Source of the DNA: Lysobacterales bacterium
Lineage (GTDB): Bacteria; Pseudomonadota; Gammaproteobacteria; Xanthomonadales; SZUA-38
NCBI GenBank assembly: GCA_030065125.1
Contig: JASJDM010000065.1
Span: forward strand, 1 to 42,183
Length of the DNA stretch: 42,183 nt
Direction of reading: 5' to 3'
The notes under the pieces were generated by a model. The model saw only the letters and a program-made list of their open reading frames with translations, was not told where the DNA came from and did not search any database. A program made the position numbers and the translations under genes. How positions within the stretch are numbered: position 1 is the stretch's first letter; every line of letters starts with the position of its first letter. Of this stretch, positions 34,115 to 42,183 are shown one piece after another.

Positions 34115-36805
34115 ATGTCCAACGAGGGTGCTTATCCAACATCCCAATCCGGCCGATCCCGGTCGCCGCTGCCGGCGCGACCCAGGGAACTGCTGGATGC
34201 CTGTGAGAACGGGCTGGTCAAGCACCTGCTGGAATACATCACGCCGGCGTTCGACCAGGCCGGCCAGGAGCTGTTTGACCTGGCCAGCAAGGCCGGAACC
34301 ACCGAGGCGCAGAATCGCCTGTTCGAGGCCATCAACGCCATCAAGAACAGGAAGACCGCATTTACCGAGGCCCTGGCCCAGGAAGTGCAGGAGAATTTCC
34401 GGGCATTCATCGACCAGGACTCCGGCGGTGGGTCGGGTGACGGTCTGACCTTCGGCCACCAGGACCTGAGCCTGGTGGAAGACCAGGACCTGGAAGAAGG
34501 CCTGGCCATTACCCAGATCGTCAGCAAGGCCGAGATTCGCAACACCCAGGCCATCTACGCCCTGAACCAGCGTCTGGCGGTGCTGAACCGCGGGCTGCCG
34601 GTGAAGAACGACACCAATCCCTGCGGCCCCATGAAAATTGGCGCGGCCCTGCGCCGGGCCGGTGGCTGCATCGAGGTCCCGGCACCCCAGAAGGTGATTC
34701 TGTTCAACGCCTTCGACAAGCAGCTGCAGGAAAATATCGCGGATTGCTACAAAGAACTGAATGACCAGCTGATCGAGGCCGGCATCCTGCCCAACCTGAA
34801 GCTGGAGTCGGCCAAGGCTCCGGCGCGCCGGCGGCCATCAAAATCATCCCAGGCACAGGATCAGGACCTTGGCGGCGATGCCATCATGGACCAGGGACCG
34901 GTATTCCCGCCCGGCTATGAGCCCCCGCCGGCTGCCCAGACAGCTCCGGGGCTGGATTTCTTCGGCCGCGCCACCAGCGCCCAGATGGCTCCGGCGGAAT
35001 CGGCGGTGGACCCGCACCTGGTCAGCGACATTCGAAACATGCTCAGCCAGATGGCACAACCCCGGGCGCCCGGTTCCGGACCGGTGTCCTACGCGCCGCC
35101 CCCGGCGCTGCAGAGTGCCCTGTCCCAGCTGCAGGACCAGCTGACCCAGCAGGCAGCCGCTGTCCAGCAGCCGCGCCTGTACAGTGCCGGCGAAATCAAG
35201 CAGATGCTGTCGGAGGCCCTGGGGACCGATCACTCCACCGGCGAGCCCATGGCCCTGGCCGACCACCATGCCCAGACCATCGACATCATGGGCATGCTGT
35301 ACGACCACATCAAGGAAGAAGACCTGCTGCATGAACCGGTGCAGCAGCTACTGCACCGCCTGCAGGTCCCCATGATCCGGGTCGCCCTGCAGGAAGACGA
35401 GTTCTTCGAGGATTCCGACCATCCGGCGCGAAAGCTGTTCAACACCATCGCAGACGCCGGTGAGCTGTGGCTGGAAGACCAGCCCGAAGAATCGCCGACG
35501 TTCCAGAAGATGCAGGTTGCAGTCGACAAGATTCTCGACGAATACAACGACGATCTGAATGTCTTCAAGGACCTGCTGTCCGACCTGGACAAGCATATCC
35601 ACACCCTGAGCCGCAAAGCCAAGCTGGCGGAAAAGCGCCAGGTGGAGAAGCTGCGTGGCCAGGAACGCCTTGAACTGGCCCGGAACAAGGCTCGCACCGA
35701 GATGGAGCGGCTGATCGAACAGTACAGCCCGCCGCGATTCGTGGAGTCCGTGCTGGAACATCCCTGGACCGATTTCCTGGCGCTGACCTCGTTGCGCTAT
35801 GGCGAAGAGGGAGACCAGTGGAAAGAGGCCCTGTCCGTTGCCAAGACCCTGATTTACTCCGTGCGCAAGGAGCTCAGCGAAGACCTCAAGTCCAAACTGC
35901 GGACCAAGATCCAGTGGCTCAAGGACAAGTTGAGCCAGGGCCTGAGCCAGGTGGGCTACTTCGAGCAGGACATCAAGATCGTGGTCGGCAACCTGGAGAC
36001 CTGCCATCGCTGGTCCCTGGCACCCCAGAGGCGGCCCGCTGAAGCGGAAGAAGTGGTGAAGGCCGCGCCCCCCGAGTCAGCGCAGCCGGAGAAGCCGGCC
36101 GAAGAAGCCAGTCCTGCGGAAGAACCCGCCACGGAAGCGACGCCGGAACCGTCAGCAGCCGAATCCGAGGCCCCCGACGTCGCCGAGGACACCCCGGAAC
36201 CGGAAGCTGCTGCTGCCGAGGCGCCCGAGCCCGAAGCGGCCGCAGAGCCCGAGGCGACCGCCGAAGCCGAGGAGAGCGCCGAGCCCGAGGAAACGGAAGC
36301 GGCAGCCGCCAACGAAGAACCGGCAGACGACGAGGAGGACATCCCGGAGTCCGCTGTTGCGGCCATCGTCGCCGGCGAAGCCGCCAACGAGGAACCGCCG
36401 CCGGAACTGGATCAGCCGGTGCCCAAGAGCCAGGCCAAGGAAGACGAAGAGGACCAGCAGAAGGCCGCCGCCCGCAAGGCCCTGCCCGACCTCAACACCG
36501 AGCAGAAAGCCCAGCTGGCCAAGATCCGTCTGATGGCCTTCGGTACCTGGTTCGAGATGGAAAACTCGGACGGCGACTGGGTCAAGCGCAAACTTTCCTG
36601 GTACAGCCCGGTTACCGGACGCTGCCTGTTCGTCAACAACCGCGGCGCCATGGTCGATGAGATGAACCTGCACGAACTGGCCATTGCCATGACGGACGGC
36701 AAGGCCCGGGAATTCGAAGTCAATCAGAAGCCCATCATCGACCGGGCCTTCGACGCCATTTTCAGCAAGCTCAAGGGACTGGTATCAAAAGTCAGTCCAG
36801 CATGA
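34115..36805 (+). CDS. DUF1631 family protein
   Basis: 896 residues. The front (about 20-235) begins ARPRELLDACENGLVKHLLEY and is followed by a Pro/Gln-rich linker. A helical core (about 380-640) includes VPMIRVALQEDEFFEDSDHPARKLFNT, a hallmark of DUF1631. A long Glu/Ala/Pro-rich tract (about 645-770) follows, and then a compact C-terminal domain (FGTWFEMENSDGDWVKRKLSWYSP...LFVNNRGAMVDEM). The function of DUF1631 is unknown. It is followed 67 bp later by a PilZ gene on the same strand, and the C-terminal domain may itself be PilZ-like; that is inference. Confidence 0.88.
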   Translation: MSNEGAYPTSQSGRSRSPLPARPRELLDACENGLVKHLLEYITPAFDQAGQELFDLASKAGTTEAQNRLFEAINAIKNRKTAFTEALAQEVQENFRAFIDQDSGGGSGDGLTFGHQDLSLVEDQDLEEGLAITQIVSKAEIRNTQAIYALNQRLAVLNRGLPVKNDTNPCGPMKIGAALRRAGGCIEVPAPQKVILFNAFDKQLQENIADCYKELNDQLIEAGILPNLKLESAKAPARRRPSKSSQAQDQDLGGDAIMDQGPVFPPGYEPPPAAQTAPGLDFFGRATSAQMAPAESAVDPHLVSDIRNMLSQMAQPRAPGSGPVSYAPPPALQSALSQLQDQLTQQAAAVQQPRLYSAGEIKQMLSEALGTDHSTGEPMALADHHAQTIDIMGMLYDHIKEEDLLHEPVQQLLHRLQVPMIRVALQEDEFFEDSDHPARKLFNTIADAGELWLEDQPEESPTFQKMQVAVDKILDEYNDDLNVFKDLLSDLDKHIHTLSRKAKLAEKRQVEKLRGQERLELARNKARTEMERLIEQYSPPRFVESVLEHPWTDFLALTSLRYGEEGDQWKEALSVAKTLIYSVRKELSEDLKSKLRTKIQWLKDKLSQGLSQVGYFEQDIKIVVGNLETCHRWSLAPQRRPAEAEEVVKAAPPESAQPEKPAEEASPAEEPATEATPEPSAAESEAPDVAEDTPEPEAAAAEAPEPEAAAEPEATAEAEESAEPEETEAAAANEEPADDEEDIPESAVAAIVAGEAANEEPPPELDQPVPKSQAKEDEEDQQKAAARKALPDLNTEQKAQLAKIRLMAFGTWFEMENSDGDWVKRKLSWYSPVTGRCLFVNNRGAMVDEMNLHELAIAMTDGKAREFEVNQKPIIDRAFDAIFSKLKGLVSKVSPA

Positions 36806-36872
36806 TCGCCCGGGACGCCGACGGGAGGAAGCGTCACACCGACCAGAGGCGATTCAAAACTAGGAATCCACA

Positions 36873-37247
36873 GTGTCCATCGCAGATAATGAAACAATAA
36901 TGACTGAGGACCACGCCACCGAGCAACGCCGATCCGACCGCAAGACGCTGTCGAGCATCGTGCCGGTGTTCGACGCCATGACCGGCGAGCGCATCGGCCA
37001 CATCGGCAACGTATCAGCCGGCGGCGTCATGGTGATCTGCCAGATCGAGGTCGGTGAAGGTAACCTCTACCAGCTCAACTTCGTGCTGCCCGAAGCCGAA
37101 GACCCCGCCCAGGAATTCAACGTCGGCGCCCACTGCCTGTGGTGCTCCGAAGCGCAGTCCACCGGGACGTTTTGGGCAGGCTTTGAGATTATTGATGCGA
37201 CGGAGGAAGAGGCTGAGGCGTTGGAGGATATCGTTCTGCAACTGTAG
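36873..37247 (+). CDS. PilZ domain protein (c-di-GMP binding)
   Basis: 124 residues. The c-di-GMP motifs are present: RRSDR (RxxxR) near residue 20 and NVSAGG ([DN]xSxxG) near 46. The beta-barrel follows (FVLPEA..., FWAGFEI). An in-frame ATG at 36900 (MTEDHATEQRRSDRK) is a possible shorter start. It probably reads c-di-GMP made by cyclases such as the one at 6714-9638. It is downstream of DUF1631 in a likely operon. The last codons CTG CAA CTG TAG are part of a perfect palindrome that starts repeat B array 4. Confidence 0.92.
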   Translation: MSIADNETIMTEDHATEQRRSDRKTLSSIVPVFDAMTGERIGHIGNVSAGGVMVICQIEVGEGNLYQLNFVLPEAEDPAQEFNVGAHCLWCSEAQSTGTFWAGFEIIDATEEEAEALEDIVLQL

Positions 37248-37345
37248 TTGCAGGGAACGGCTGCTGTCGCAGCCTGGGGAACGCGCCCCTTGGGCGCTGG
37301 GGAACGGCTGCTGTCGCAGCCTGGGGAACGCGCTTCGCGCTGGGA
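37236..37345 (+). repeat. Repeat B array 4, opening on the PilZ stop codon
   Basis: Begins with the perfect palindrome CTGCAACTGTAGTTGCAG (37236-37253), formed by the last three codons of the PilZ gene and its stop. It continues with GGAACG units carrying GGCTGC-TGTC-GCAGCC, GCGCCCC-TT-GGGCGC, GGCTGC-TGTC-GCAGCC and GCGC-TTC-GCGC. The 37346-37431 gap to array 5 shows no gene and no other structure I recognise. Confidence 0.82.
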
Positions 37346-37431
37346 CCAGTCCTGAGAGCCAAACGTTTCACCACTGATTCTGCCTTAAACTCACGATTTC
37401 GCCTGAACTCGCGCGGCAAGCCTGGAGAGTG

Positions 37432-37530
37432 ATCCCAGCGCGCAACGCGCGCGTTCCCCAGGCCGCGGACGCGGCCGTTCCCCAGCGCCCGCAGGGCGCG
37501 TTCCCCAGCTCGCGTAGCGAGCGTTCCCTA
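37432..37530 (-). repeat. Repeat B array 5, reverse orientation, upstream of pepQ
   Basis: Read on the minus strand: GCTCGC-TAC-GCGAGC, GCGCCC-TGC-GGGCGC, GGCCGC-GTCC-GCGGCC, GCGCGC-GTT-GCGCGC with TGGGGAACG spacers. The order of stem types is the same as in array 3 (GCTCGC, GCGCCC, GGCCGC, GCGC). It faces array 4 and ends 46 bp before the pepQ ATG. Confidence 0.82.
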
Positions 37531-37576
37531 TCTTCCCAATGTAAACTCCCACACCTCGAAGCCCGGAACCCAGACA

Positions 37577-38899
37577 ATGCCCCAACTTGCCCTCAACTAC
37601 CCCTCCCACCTGCAAACCGTCAAAGCCACCTTCGACCAGGCCATGCAGGCCGCGTCGGTGGACGGGGTGGCGATTTATTCCGGCCACGCGCGGCTGCAGT
37701 TCCTGGACGATATGCACTACCCGTTCCGGGCCAATCCGCACTTGAAGTGGTGGCTGCCGGACAGCGGCAACGAGTACTGCTGGATCTACTATGCGCCCGG
37801 CACGAAACCGAAGCTGGTCTTCTACCAGCCGGACGACTACTGGTACCTGCCGCCCAGTGATCCCAGCGGCTTCTGGGTGGAGCATTTTGATATCTGCATC
37901 GTCCGGCAGTCGGAGCAGGCCCGAGGCGAGTTGCCCGGTGATCTGTCCCGAACGGCGGTCCTGGGCGAGCCGGAACTGCTGCCGGACTGGGGCTTCGGCG
38001 CGATCAATCCGGATACCCTGATCAACCCGCTGCACTGGCGGCGCGGGCGCAAGACAGCCTACGAGCTTGAATGCATGACGGTTGCGACCCAGCGCGGGGT
38101 GGCGGCCCACCGGGCGGCGGAGGCCGCGTTTCGGGACGGGGCATCGGAGTACGAGATCCAGCAGGCGTACCTGCTGGGGGCCGGTCAGACCGACGACGAG
38201 ATGCCCTATGGCAACATCGTGGGTCTGAATGAACACGGAGCGGTGCTGCATTACCAGCACCTGGACAAAACCCCGCCCGCGCAACTGCACTCTTTTCTGA
38301 TCGATGCGGGCGCTTCCTGCGCGGGCTATGCCTGCGACATCACCCGCAGCTACTCCGCCAATCCCGGCGACAAGTTTGACCAGATGATCCAGGCACTGGA
38401 TCAGCACCAGCAGGAAATGTGCGCCGGAGTCCAGGTGGGAACGCCGTACCCCGACCTGCATCTGGATGCCCACCGGCGCGTTGCCGGCATCCTGTCGGAT
38501 TTTGACCTGGTCAGCGTGAGTCCCGAGGAAGCCGTGGCCAGCGGCGTGACCTCGACGTTCTATCCCCACGGGCTGGGGCATCTCCTGGGTCTGCAGGTGC
38601 ACGACGTTGGCGGTCACCAGGCTGGGCCGGAAGGCGGTATTGCCCCGCCGCCGAAGGAACACCCGTTTCTACGCATGACCCAGACCCTGGACGCGGGTCA
38701 CGTGGTCACCATTGAACCCGGCATCTACTTCATTCCATCGCTGCTGGACAAGCTCAGATCAGGCGCCAATGCGGCTGCGGTGAACTGGGACGAGGTCAAT
38801 GAGATGCTGCCCTGTGGCGGCATCCGCATCGAGGACAACGTGGTGGCGACCCCGGAGGGGCCGCGCAATCTCACTCGCGCTGCGTTTGCGGCCCCATGA
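37577..38899 (+). CDS. pepQ: Xaa-Pro dipeptidase (PepQ)
   Basis: 440 residues, the PepQ length. The M24 dinuclear metal ligands are visible: LIDAGAS and CDITRSY (two Asp), HGLGHLLGLQVHD (His), TIEPGIYF (Glu) and GIRIEDN (Glu). It hydrolyses X-Pro dipeptides in the cytoplasm. The 3' end overlaps the convergent M28 peptidase gene by 29 bp (38871-38899). Its promoter region is occupied by repeat B array 5. Confidence 0.95.
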   Translation: MPQLALNYPSHLQTVKATFDQAMQAASVDGVAIYSGHARLQFLDDMHYPFRANPHLKWWLPDSGNEYCWIYYAPGTKPKLVFYQPDDYWYLPPSDPSGFWVEHFDICIVRQSEQARGELPGDLSRTAVLGEPELLPDWGFGAINPDTLINPLHWRRGRKTAYELECMTVATQRGVAAHRAAEAAFRDGASEYEIQQAYLLGAGQTDDEMPYGNIVGLNEHGAVLHYQHLDKTPPAQLHSFLIDAGASCAGYACDITRSYSANPGDKFDQMIQALDQHQQEMCAGVQVGTPYPDLHLDAHRRVAGILSDFDLVSVSPEEAVASGVTSTFYPHGLGHLLGLQVHDVGGHQAGPEGGIAPPPKEHPFLRMTQTLDAGHVVTIEPGIYFIPSLLDKLRSGANAAAVNWDEVNEMLPCGGIRIEDNVVATPEGPRNLTRAAFAAP

Positions 38900-40304
38900 G
38901 CTGCTCAGGCTCCAGGCCGAGGCGAAAGCCGAAGTCACCGCGATATTCTGCGGAAAGGTACGCGAACACCGCGTAGGCCGCCACGTTCTGGCTCAGCGCT
39001 TCGGGCTCAACCTTGTCCAGGGTGTCGTTGGCGGTGTGGTGATAGTCAAAGTAGTCGGTGCCATCCTGGTACAGGCTGGCCAGAGCCATGCCGGACATGC
39101 GCATGGGACTGAGGTCAGGGCCGCCGAAAGCGTTGTTGTCGCCGCGCACGATGCCCAGTGGCGCCAGCACCTGGCTGATCTGGTCGATCACGCCCAGGGC
39201 TTCGGGTTTGACCCGGCTGGAGAAGCGGTAAATGCGGCCGGCGCCAAAGTCCGATTCCGAGCCGATGATGTGCTTCTCCAGTTCCGTGAGGTGTGCCTGG
39301 TGATAGGCCCGGGCACCGTAAAGCCCCTGCTCCTCGTTGGCCCATAGGATGACTCGGATGGTTCGCCGCGGGCGGGTGTCCATCTGCCCGATCAGGTGGG
39401 CCGCCGCCATGGTGATCGCGCAGCCCGCGCCGTCGTCGATGGCGCCGGTGCCCAGGTCCCAGGAATCCAGGTGGCCACCGATGACCACGAACTCGTCCGG
39501 TGCTTCGCGACCCAGGATGTCGCCGATGACGTTGTGGGAGGTATATTCGCCGCCCCAGCGGCTGCCCAGCTCCATGCGCACGGTCACGCTGTCGGCCCGC
39601 CGCAGCATGCGCTCCAGCAGGTCGGCATCGGGGTTGGACAGGGCTGCAGCCGGAACCGTGGGCTGGTCCAGTCGCATCAGGCCGGTGTGGGGCAGACGGT
39701 CGTCGTCGGTACCGATGGAGCGGATCATGATGCCGACGCCGCCCTTGGCCGCGGCGACAATGGCGCCCTGGCTGCGGGCCTGGACTGCCGGACCGTAGCC
39801 CGAGCCGTCCCTGAATCGCTCCATCCGGTTGCTGATAAAAACCAGCCGTCCCCGCACCGCTTCCACCGACGCCGCTTCCAGGTCAGCCAGGGACCTGAAG
39901 TGCGCCAGTTCGGCGGTGATGCCCCCTTCCGGGGTGGCGCGACTGCCGCCCAGGGCAGTGATGGTCAGGGGCTGTGGAAATGGCGCCACCACCTCGGCGG
40001 CCTCGGTGCCGCGTTCCCAGACCGGAAAGGTCACCGGTTCGGTGATGACCCGGTCAAATCCCAGGGCCTCGAACTTCGCCCGGGCCCAGGCCACGCCCGC
40101 CGCGTCTCCAGGCGTTCCCGCCATGCGCGGCCCGACTTCGGTGGTCAGGGACTCCAGCAGATCCCAAGCCTGGTTCTTCTCCAGGGCCGCTTCCCGCAGT
40201 TCAGTGGCACGGGCCAGATCTTCGGCCGACAGCAGTTCCACGCTGGAGGCATGGCCATACCAGGACAGCAGGCCCACCAGTAGCAGCCGTGGAGTATTCA
40301 ACAT
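38871..40304 (-). CDS. Secreted M28 family zinc aminopeptidase/carboxypeptidase
   Basis: 477 residues. A signal peptide (residues 1-21, LLLVGLLSWYGHASS) directs it to the periplasm. The M28 fold is interrupted by a PA-like insertion (about 115-265: VRGRLVFISNRMERF...AKGGVGIMIRS). The metal and catalytic residues are GGHLDSWDLGTGAIDDGAG (His, Asp, bridging Asp), ANEEQGLYG (Glu pair), SESDFGAG (Asp) and DYHHTANDTLD (His). It is most like the PGCP/carboxypeptidase Q group, which trims dipeptides. It lies 28 bp after sufT on the same strand. Confidence 0.92.
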   Translation of the reverse strand: MLNTPRLLLVGLLSWYGHASSVELLSAEDLARATELREAALEKNQAWDLLESLTTEVGPRMAGTPGDAAGVAWARAKFEALGFDRVITEPVTFPVWERGTEAAEVVAPFPQPLTITALGGSRATPEGGITAELAHFRSLADLEAASVEAVRGRLVFISNRMERFRDGSGYGPAVQARSQGAIVAAAKGGVGIMIRSIGTDDDRLPHTGLMRLDQPTVPAAALSNPDADLLERMLRRADSVTVRMELGSRWGGEYTSHNVIGDILGREAPDEFVVIGGHLDSWDLGTGAIDDGAGCAITMAAAHLIGQMDTRPRRTIRVILWANEEQGLYGARAYHQAHLTELEKHIIGSESDFGAGRIYRFSSRVKPEALGVIDQISQVLAPLGIVRGDNNAFGGPDLSPMRMSGMALASLYQDGTDYFDYHHTANDTLDKVEPEALSQNVAAYAVFAYLSAEYRGDFGFRLGLEPEQLMGPQTQRE

Positions 40305-40332
40305 GGGGAGCCCTCTTTTCGACGGGTTTGGA

Positions 40333-40884
40333 TCAAAACATGCCCACTTCGAGGCGGGCCGCTTCGGACATCATGGTCTGGTTCCAGGGCGGGTCAAACA
40401 CCAGGTCGACCTCCACCGTGCCCGTGGTGGGAATGATGGCCAGCTTGCTGCGGACGTCGTCCACCAGGATGTCGCCCATGCCGCAGCCCGGCGCGGTGAG
40501 GGTCATGTCCACTGACAGATCCCGCAGGCCGTCCTCCCGGGGCGTCACCCGGCACTCGTAAATCAGGCCCAGGTCCACGATATTGACCGGGATCTCGGGG
40601 TCGTAGCAGGTTTTCAGCTGCTCCCAGACCAGGGACTCGAAATCTTCGTCACTGGCCCCGTCCGGCAGTTTGGGTGGTGGGACCGGCTCTTTGCCCAGGG
40701 CGTCCGCGTCCACGCCGGCAACGCGAAACAGGTTGCCCTCGACGAATATGGTGAAACTGCCGCCCAGCTGCTGGGTGATATAGCCCACGGACCCGGCGGC
40801 CAGGTTGACCACGTCACCGGAGGGCACCATGACCGCGTCACAGTCCCGTTCCAGCTTTACCGGCTCGCTGGTGTGGCTAAACAT
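40333..40884 (-). CDS. sufT: SufT-type Fe-S assembly protein (DUF59/MIP18)
   Basis: 183 residues. The N-terminal extension (ERDCDAVMVPSGDVVNLAAG... QQLGGSFTIFVEGNLFRV) is specific to SufT. The C-terminal DUF59 domain has YDPEIPVNIVDLGLIYECRV and TAPGCGMGDIL with the conserved Cys. SufT helps mature Fe-S proteins. No other suf gene is adjacent; erpA is in the same window but far away. Confidence 0.93.
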   Translation of the reverse strand: MFSHTSEPVKLERDCDAVMVPSGDVVNLAAGSVGYITQQLGGSFTIFVEGNLFRVAGVDADALGKEPVPPPKLPDGASDEDFESLVWEQLKTCYDPEIPVNIVDLGLIYECRVTPREDGLRDLSVDMTLTAPGCGMGDILVDDVRSKLAIIPTTGTVEVDLVFDPPWNQTMMSEAARLEVGMF

Positions 40885-41025
40885 CGTCCCAGGTGTCCTG
40901 TCCGAACGTCAATGAATCCTACAATATCCGGGCGGCGGGTCCCGGGTTCAAGTAGGCGGATTAAACCCTGGCCCGCCCGCCGGCGTCAGAATTAGAGTGA
41001 CCCATCATTTCAGGGAGAATCATCG

Positions 41026-41883
41026 ATGCGTATCCGTAAGTTACCCCTTTCCGCCGCCGTGGTTGCGGCGATGTTCGCCGCACCGGCCCTGGCAGACCAG
41101 TGCGATTACAGCAAAGACCTGGGATTTGACCTGGACGCCAGCGGGCTGTCCCAGCTGATGCTGGACGTGGGTGCCGGCAAGCTGGAAGTCAGCGGGCAGG
41201 CCGGCGCCGACACCGTCAGCGTGGTGGCCACGGCGTGTGCGTCATCACAGAAGATCCTGGACCAACTGGAACTGGATCAGCGCCGCAAGGGCGACACCCT
41301 GGTGCTGGAGACCGGGGAGGTCAAAAGCAGCGGCTGGTCCCTCACCGGCAAGTCCTACCATCGCATTGACCTGGACATCGTGGTGCCCGCCTCCATGGCG
41401 CTGGAAATCGACGACGGCAGTGGATCCATGGTGGTGACCGGCGTGGCCAGCGTGGTGGTGGACGATGGCTCCGGCGGCATGGAGATCCGCGACATAGGCG
41501 GTGACGTAACCGTGGACGACGGCTCGGGCGGCATCACCATCGAAGGCGTGGCGGGTTCCGTTCGGGTGGACGACGGCTCCGGCGGCATGGAGATCAGCGG
41601 CGTGGAGCAAAGCGTCTACATCGACGAAGACGGCTCCGGCGATATCAAGATCAGTGACGTCATTGCCGACGTGGAGATCGACGAGGACGGCTCCGGCGGG
41701 ATCCGCGTGCTGGACGTTGGCGGCAACGTGCTGGTGGCCGATGACTCATCCGGCGGCATCAAGGTCACGAACGTCAGCGGCGACTTTATGGTGGAGCGGG
41801 ACTCCAACGGCAGCATCGATTATTCGAACATCGACGGTTCCGTTTCGATTCCCAGGGATAAAGAGCGCAAGCGCCGCATGTAG
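41026..41883 (+). CDS. Secreted beta-solenoid repeat protein (DUF4097-like)
   Basis: 285 residues with a signal peptide (cleavage likely after ALA in APALADQ). An N-terminal domain of about 100 residues has two Cys. From residue 125, eight to nine repeats of 18-19 residues follow, with the consensus VxVDDGSGGMEIxGVxG; the last ones drift (DEDGSGDIKISDV, DDSSGGIKVTNV, RDSNGSIDYSNI). This suggests a beta-helix with acidic Asp-Gly turns that may bind calcium or metal ions. Similar to the DUF4097 adhesin-like class. AGGGAG lies eight bases before the ATG. Function unknown. Confidence 0.82.
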   Translation: MRIRKLPLSAAVVAAMFAAPALADQCDYSKDLGFDLDASGLSQLMLDVGAGKLEVSGQAGADTVSVVATACASSQKILDQLELDQRRKGDTLVLETGEVKSSGWSLTGKSYHRIDLDIVVPASMALEIDDGSGSMVVTGVASVVVDDGSGGMEIRDIGGDVTVDDGSGGITIEGVAGSVRVDDGSGGMEISGVEQSVYIDEDGSGDIKISDVIADVEIDEDGSGGIRVLDVGGNVLVADDSSGGIKVTNVSGDFMVERDSNGSIDYSNIDGSVSIPRDKERKRRM

Positions 41884-41895
41884 CTGTTTGAGCCT

Positions 41896-41960
41896 GTGGG
41901 GTCAGAGTAAAGGGACAGAGTAAAGCGTGGCTTTACTCTGTCCCTTTACTCTGACCCCAC
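41896..41960. repeat. Repeat D copy 2: 31-bp-arm perfect hairpin
   Basis: The arms are the same sequence as at 18080-18142 except at the loop-proximal and outer ends; here the loop is GTG. Arms are perfectly complementary over 31 bases. It sits again between two convergent stops (repeat protein, TonB receptor), fitting a role as a two-way terminator. Confidence 0.9.
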
Positions 41961-41970
41961 GAATCCCAGG

Positions 41971-42183
41971 CTACCAACCAGCACTAATCGACAGAACCAG
42001 ATCCCGCCCCCGGGCATCCAGGCCGGAGCCGTGTTCCCGGTAAGCCCGGTCCAGCAGGTTGCGCAGGCGCAGGCCAACGGACAGGCCGGGACGGGCTTCC
42101 CAGTTCGCTGACAGGTTCAGGGTGGCCCAACCCGGCGTTCCGGTCGGGTTGATTCGCGGGTCGCGGACGTCCCGGCTGCTCAG
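41971..42183 (-). CDS. TonB-dependent outer-membrane receptor, C-terminal 70 residues (cut by window edge)
   Basis: The minus strand reads 70 residues to TAG at 41973-41971. It includes INPTGTPGWATLNLSANW, LRLRNLLDRAYREHGSGLDA, GRDLVLSISAGW. The NLLDRAYREHGSG step and a terminal aromatic residue are the signature of the last strands of a TonB-dependent receptor barrel. The substrate cannot be told; the LDxxYREHGSGLDAPGR-like end is common in cobalamin/copper-type receptors. The start lies beyond the window. Confidence 0.88.
   Translation of the reverse strand: MSSRDVRDPRINPTGTPGWATLNLSANWEARPGLSVGLRLRNLLDRAYREHGSGLDARGRDLVLSISAGW

Noticed and set aside
38871..38899. 29-bp antisense overlap of pepQ and M28 peptidase as a regulatory device
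   Set aside because: Short convergent overlaps are common in compact genomes and nothing else supports regulation here.

Overview
The window is GC-rich chromosomal DNA with densely packed, overlapping operons. It looks like a gammaproteobacterium of the Xanthomonadales / Wenzhouxiangella-like group. That placement is an inference from three things: an acetylornithine-type arginine operon with a fused N-acetylglutamate synthase-kinase, a split-type glycine dehydrogenase subunit, and the gammaproteobacterial gene set (nudC, ampE-like, erpA, rppH, bfr/bfd). No tRNA, rRNA, phage, transposase gene or CRISPR array was seen.

Layout. 1-5017 (minus strand): arginine operon transcribed leader peptide > argF' (acetylornithine carbamoyltransferase) > argG > argE-like deacetylase > argB (NAGK-NAGS fusion) > argC (cut by the window edge). 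Its 5' end carries a short ORF with four consecutive arginine codons, a competing antiterminator and an intrinsic terminator, which is the layout of a ribosome-mediated attenuator. 5078-5720: three head-to-tail copies of a 200-bp inverted-repeat element. 5835-9638: an EamA exporter convergent with a periplasmic-propeller diguanylate cyclase. 9954-14225: a long Lhr-type helicase whose stop codon lies inside another copy of the element. 14298-15703: hairpin array, repeat copy, and two small membrane proteins. 15827-17529: tyrS and a Nudix hydrolase. 17795-21110: a DUF2007 protein and gcvT-gcvH-gcvPA. 21173-24491: nudC, ampE-like, PduO-type adenosyltransferase and a histone-deacetylase-family gene in one overlapping operon. 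24500-26129: DUF6776, bactofilin, erpA. 26268-32016: two large signalling proteins (a FimX-like degenerate GGDEF-EAL protein with receivers, and a hybrid histidine kinase). 32323-33095: bfd-bfr behind a Fur-box-like site. 33414-37247: rppH divergent from DUF1631 and PilZ genes. 37577-40884: pepQ, an M28 peptidase, sufT. 41026-42183: a secreted repeat protein and the 3' end of a TonB-dependent receptor.

Two themes stand out. First, the arginine operon has an apparently complete leader-peptide attenuator. Second, the intergenic spaces are filled by four families of palindromic repeats: A, MITE-like of about 200 bp; B, tandem 23-bp hairpin units whose stems vary while staying self-complementary; C, composite hairpin mosaics; D, a 63-65-bp near-perfect hairpin between convergent genes. 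Several repeats reach into coding sequence: they supply or enclose stop codons and create spurious upstream start codons. Several genes also point to c-di-GMP signalling: an active-looking cyclase, a degenerate GGDEF-EAL protein and a PilZ protein.
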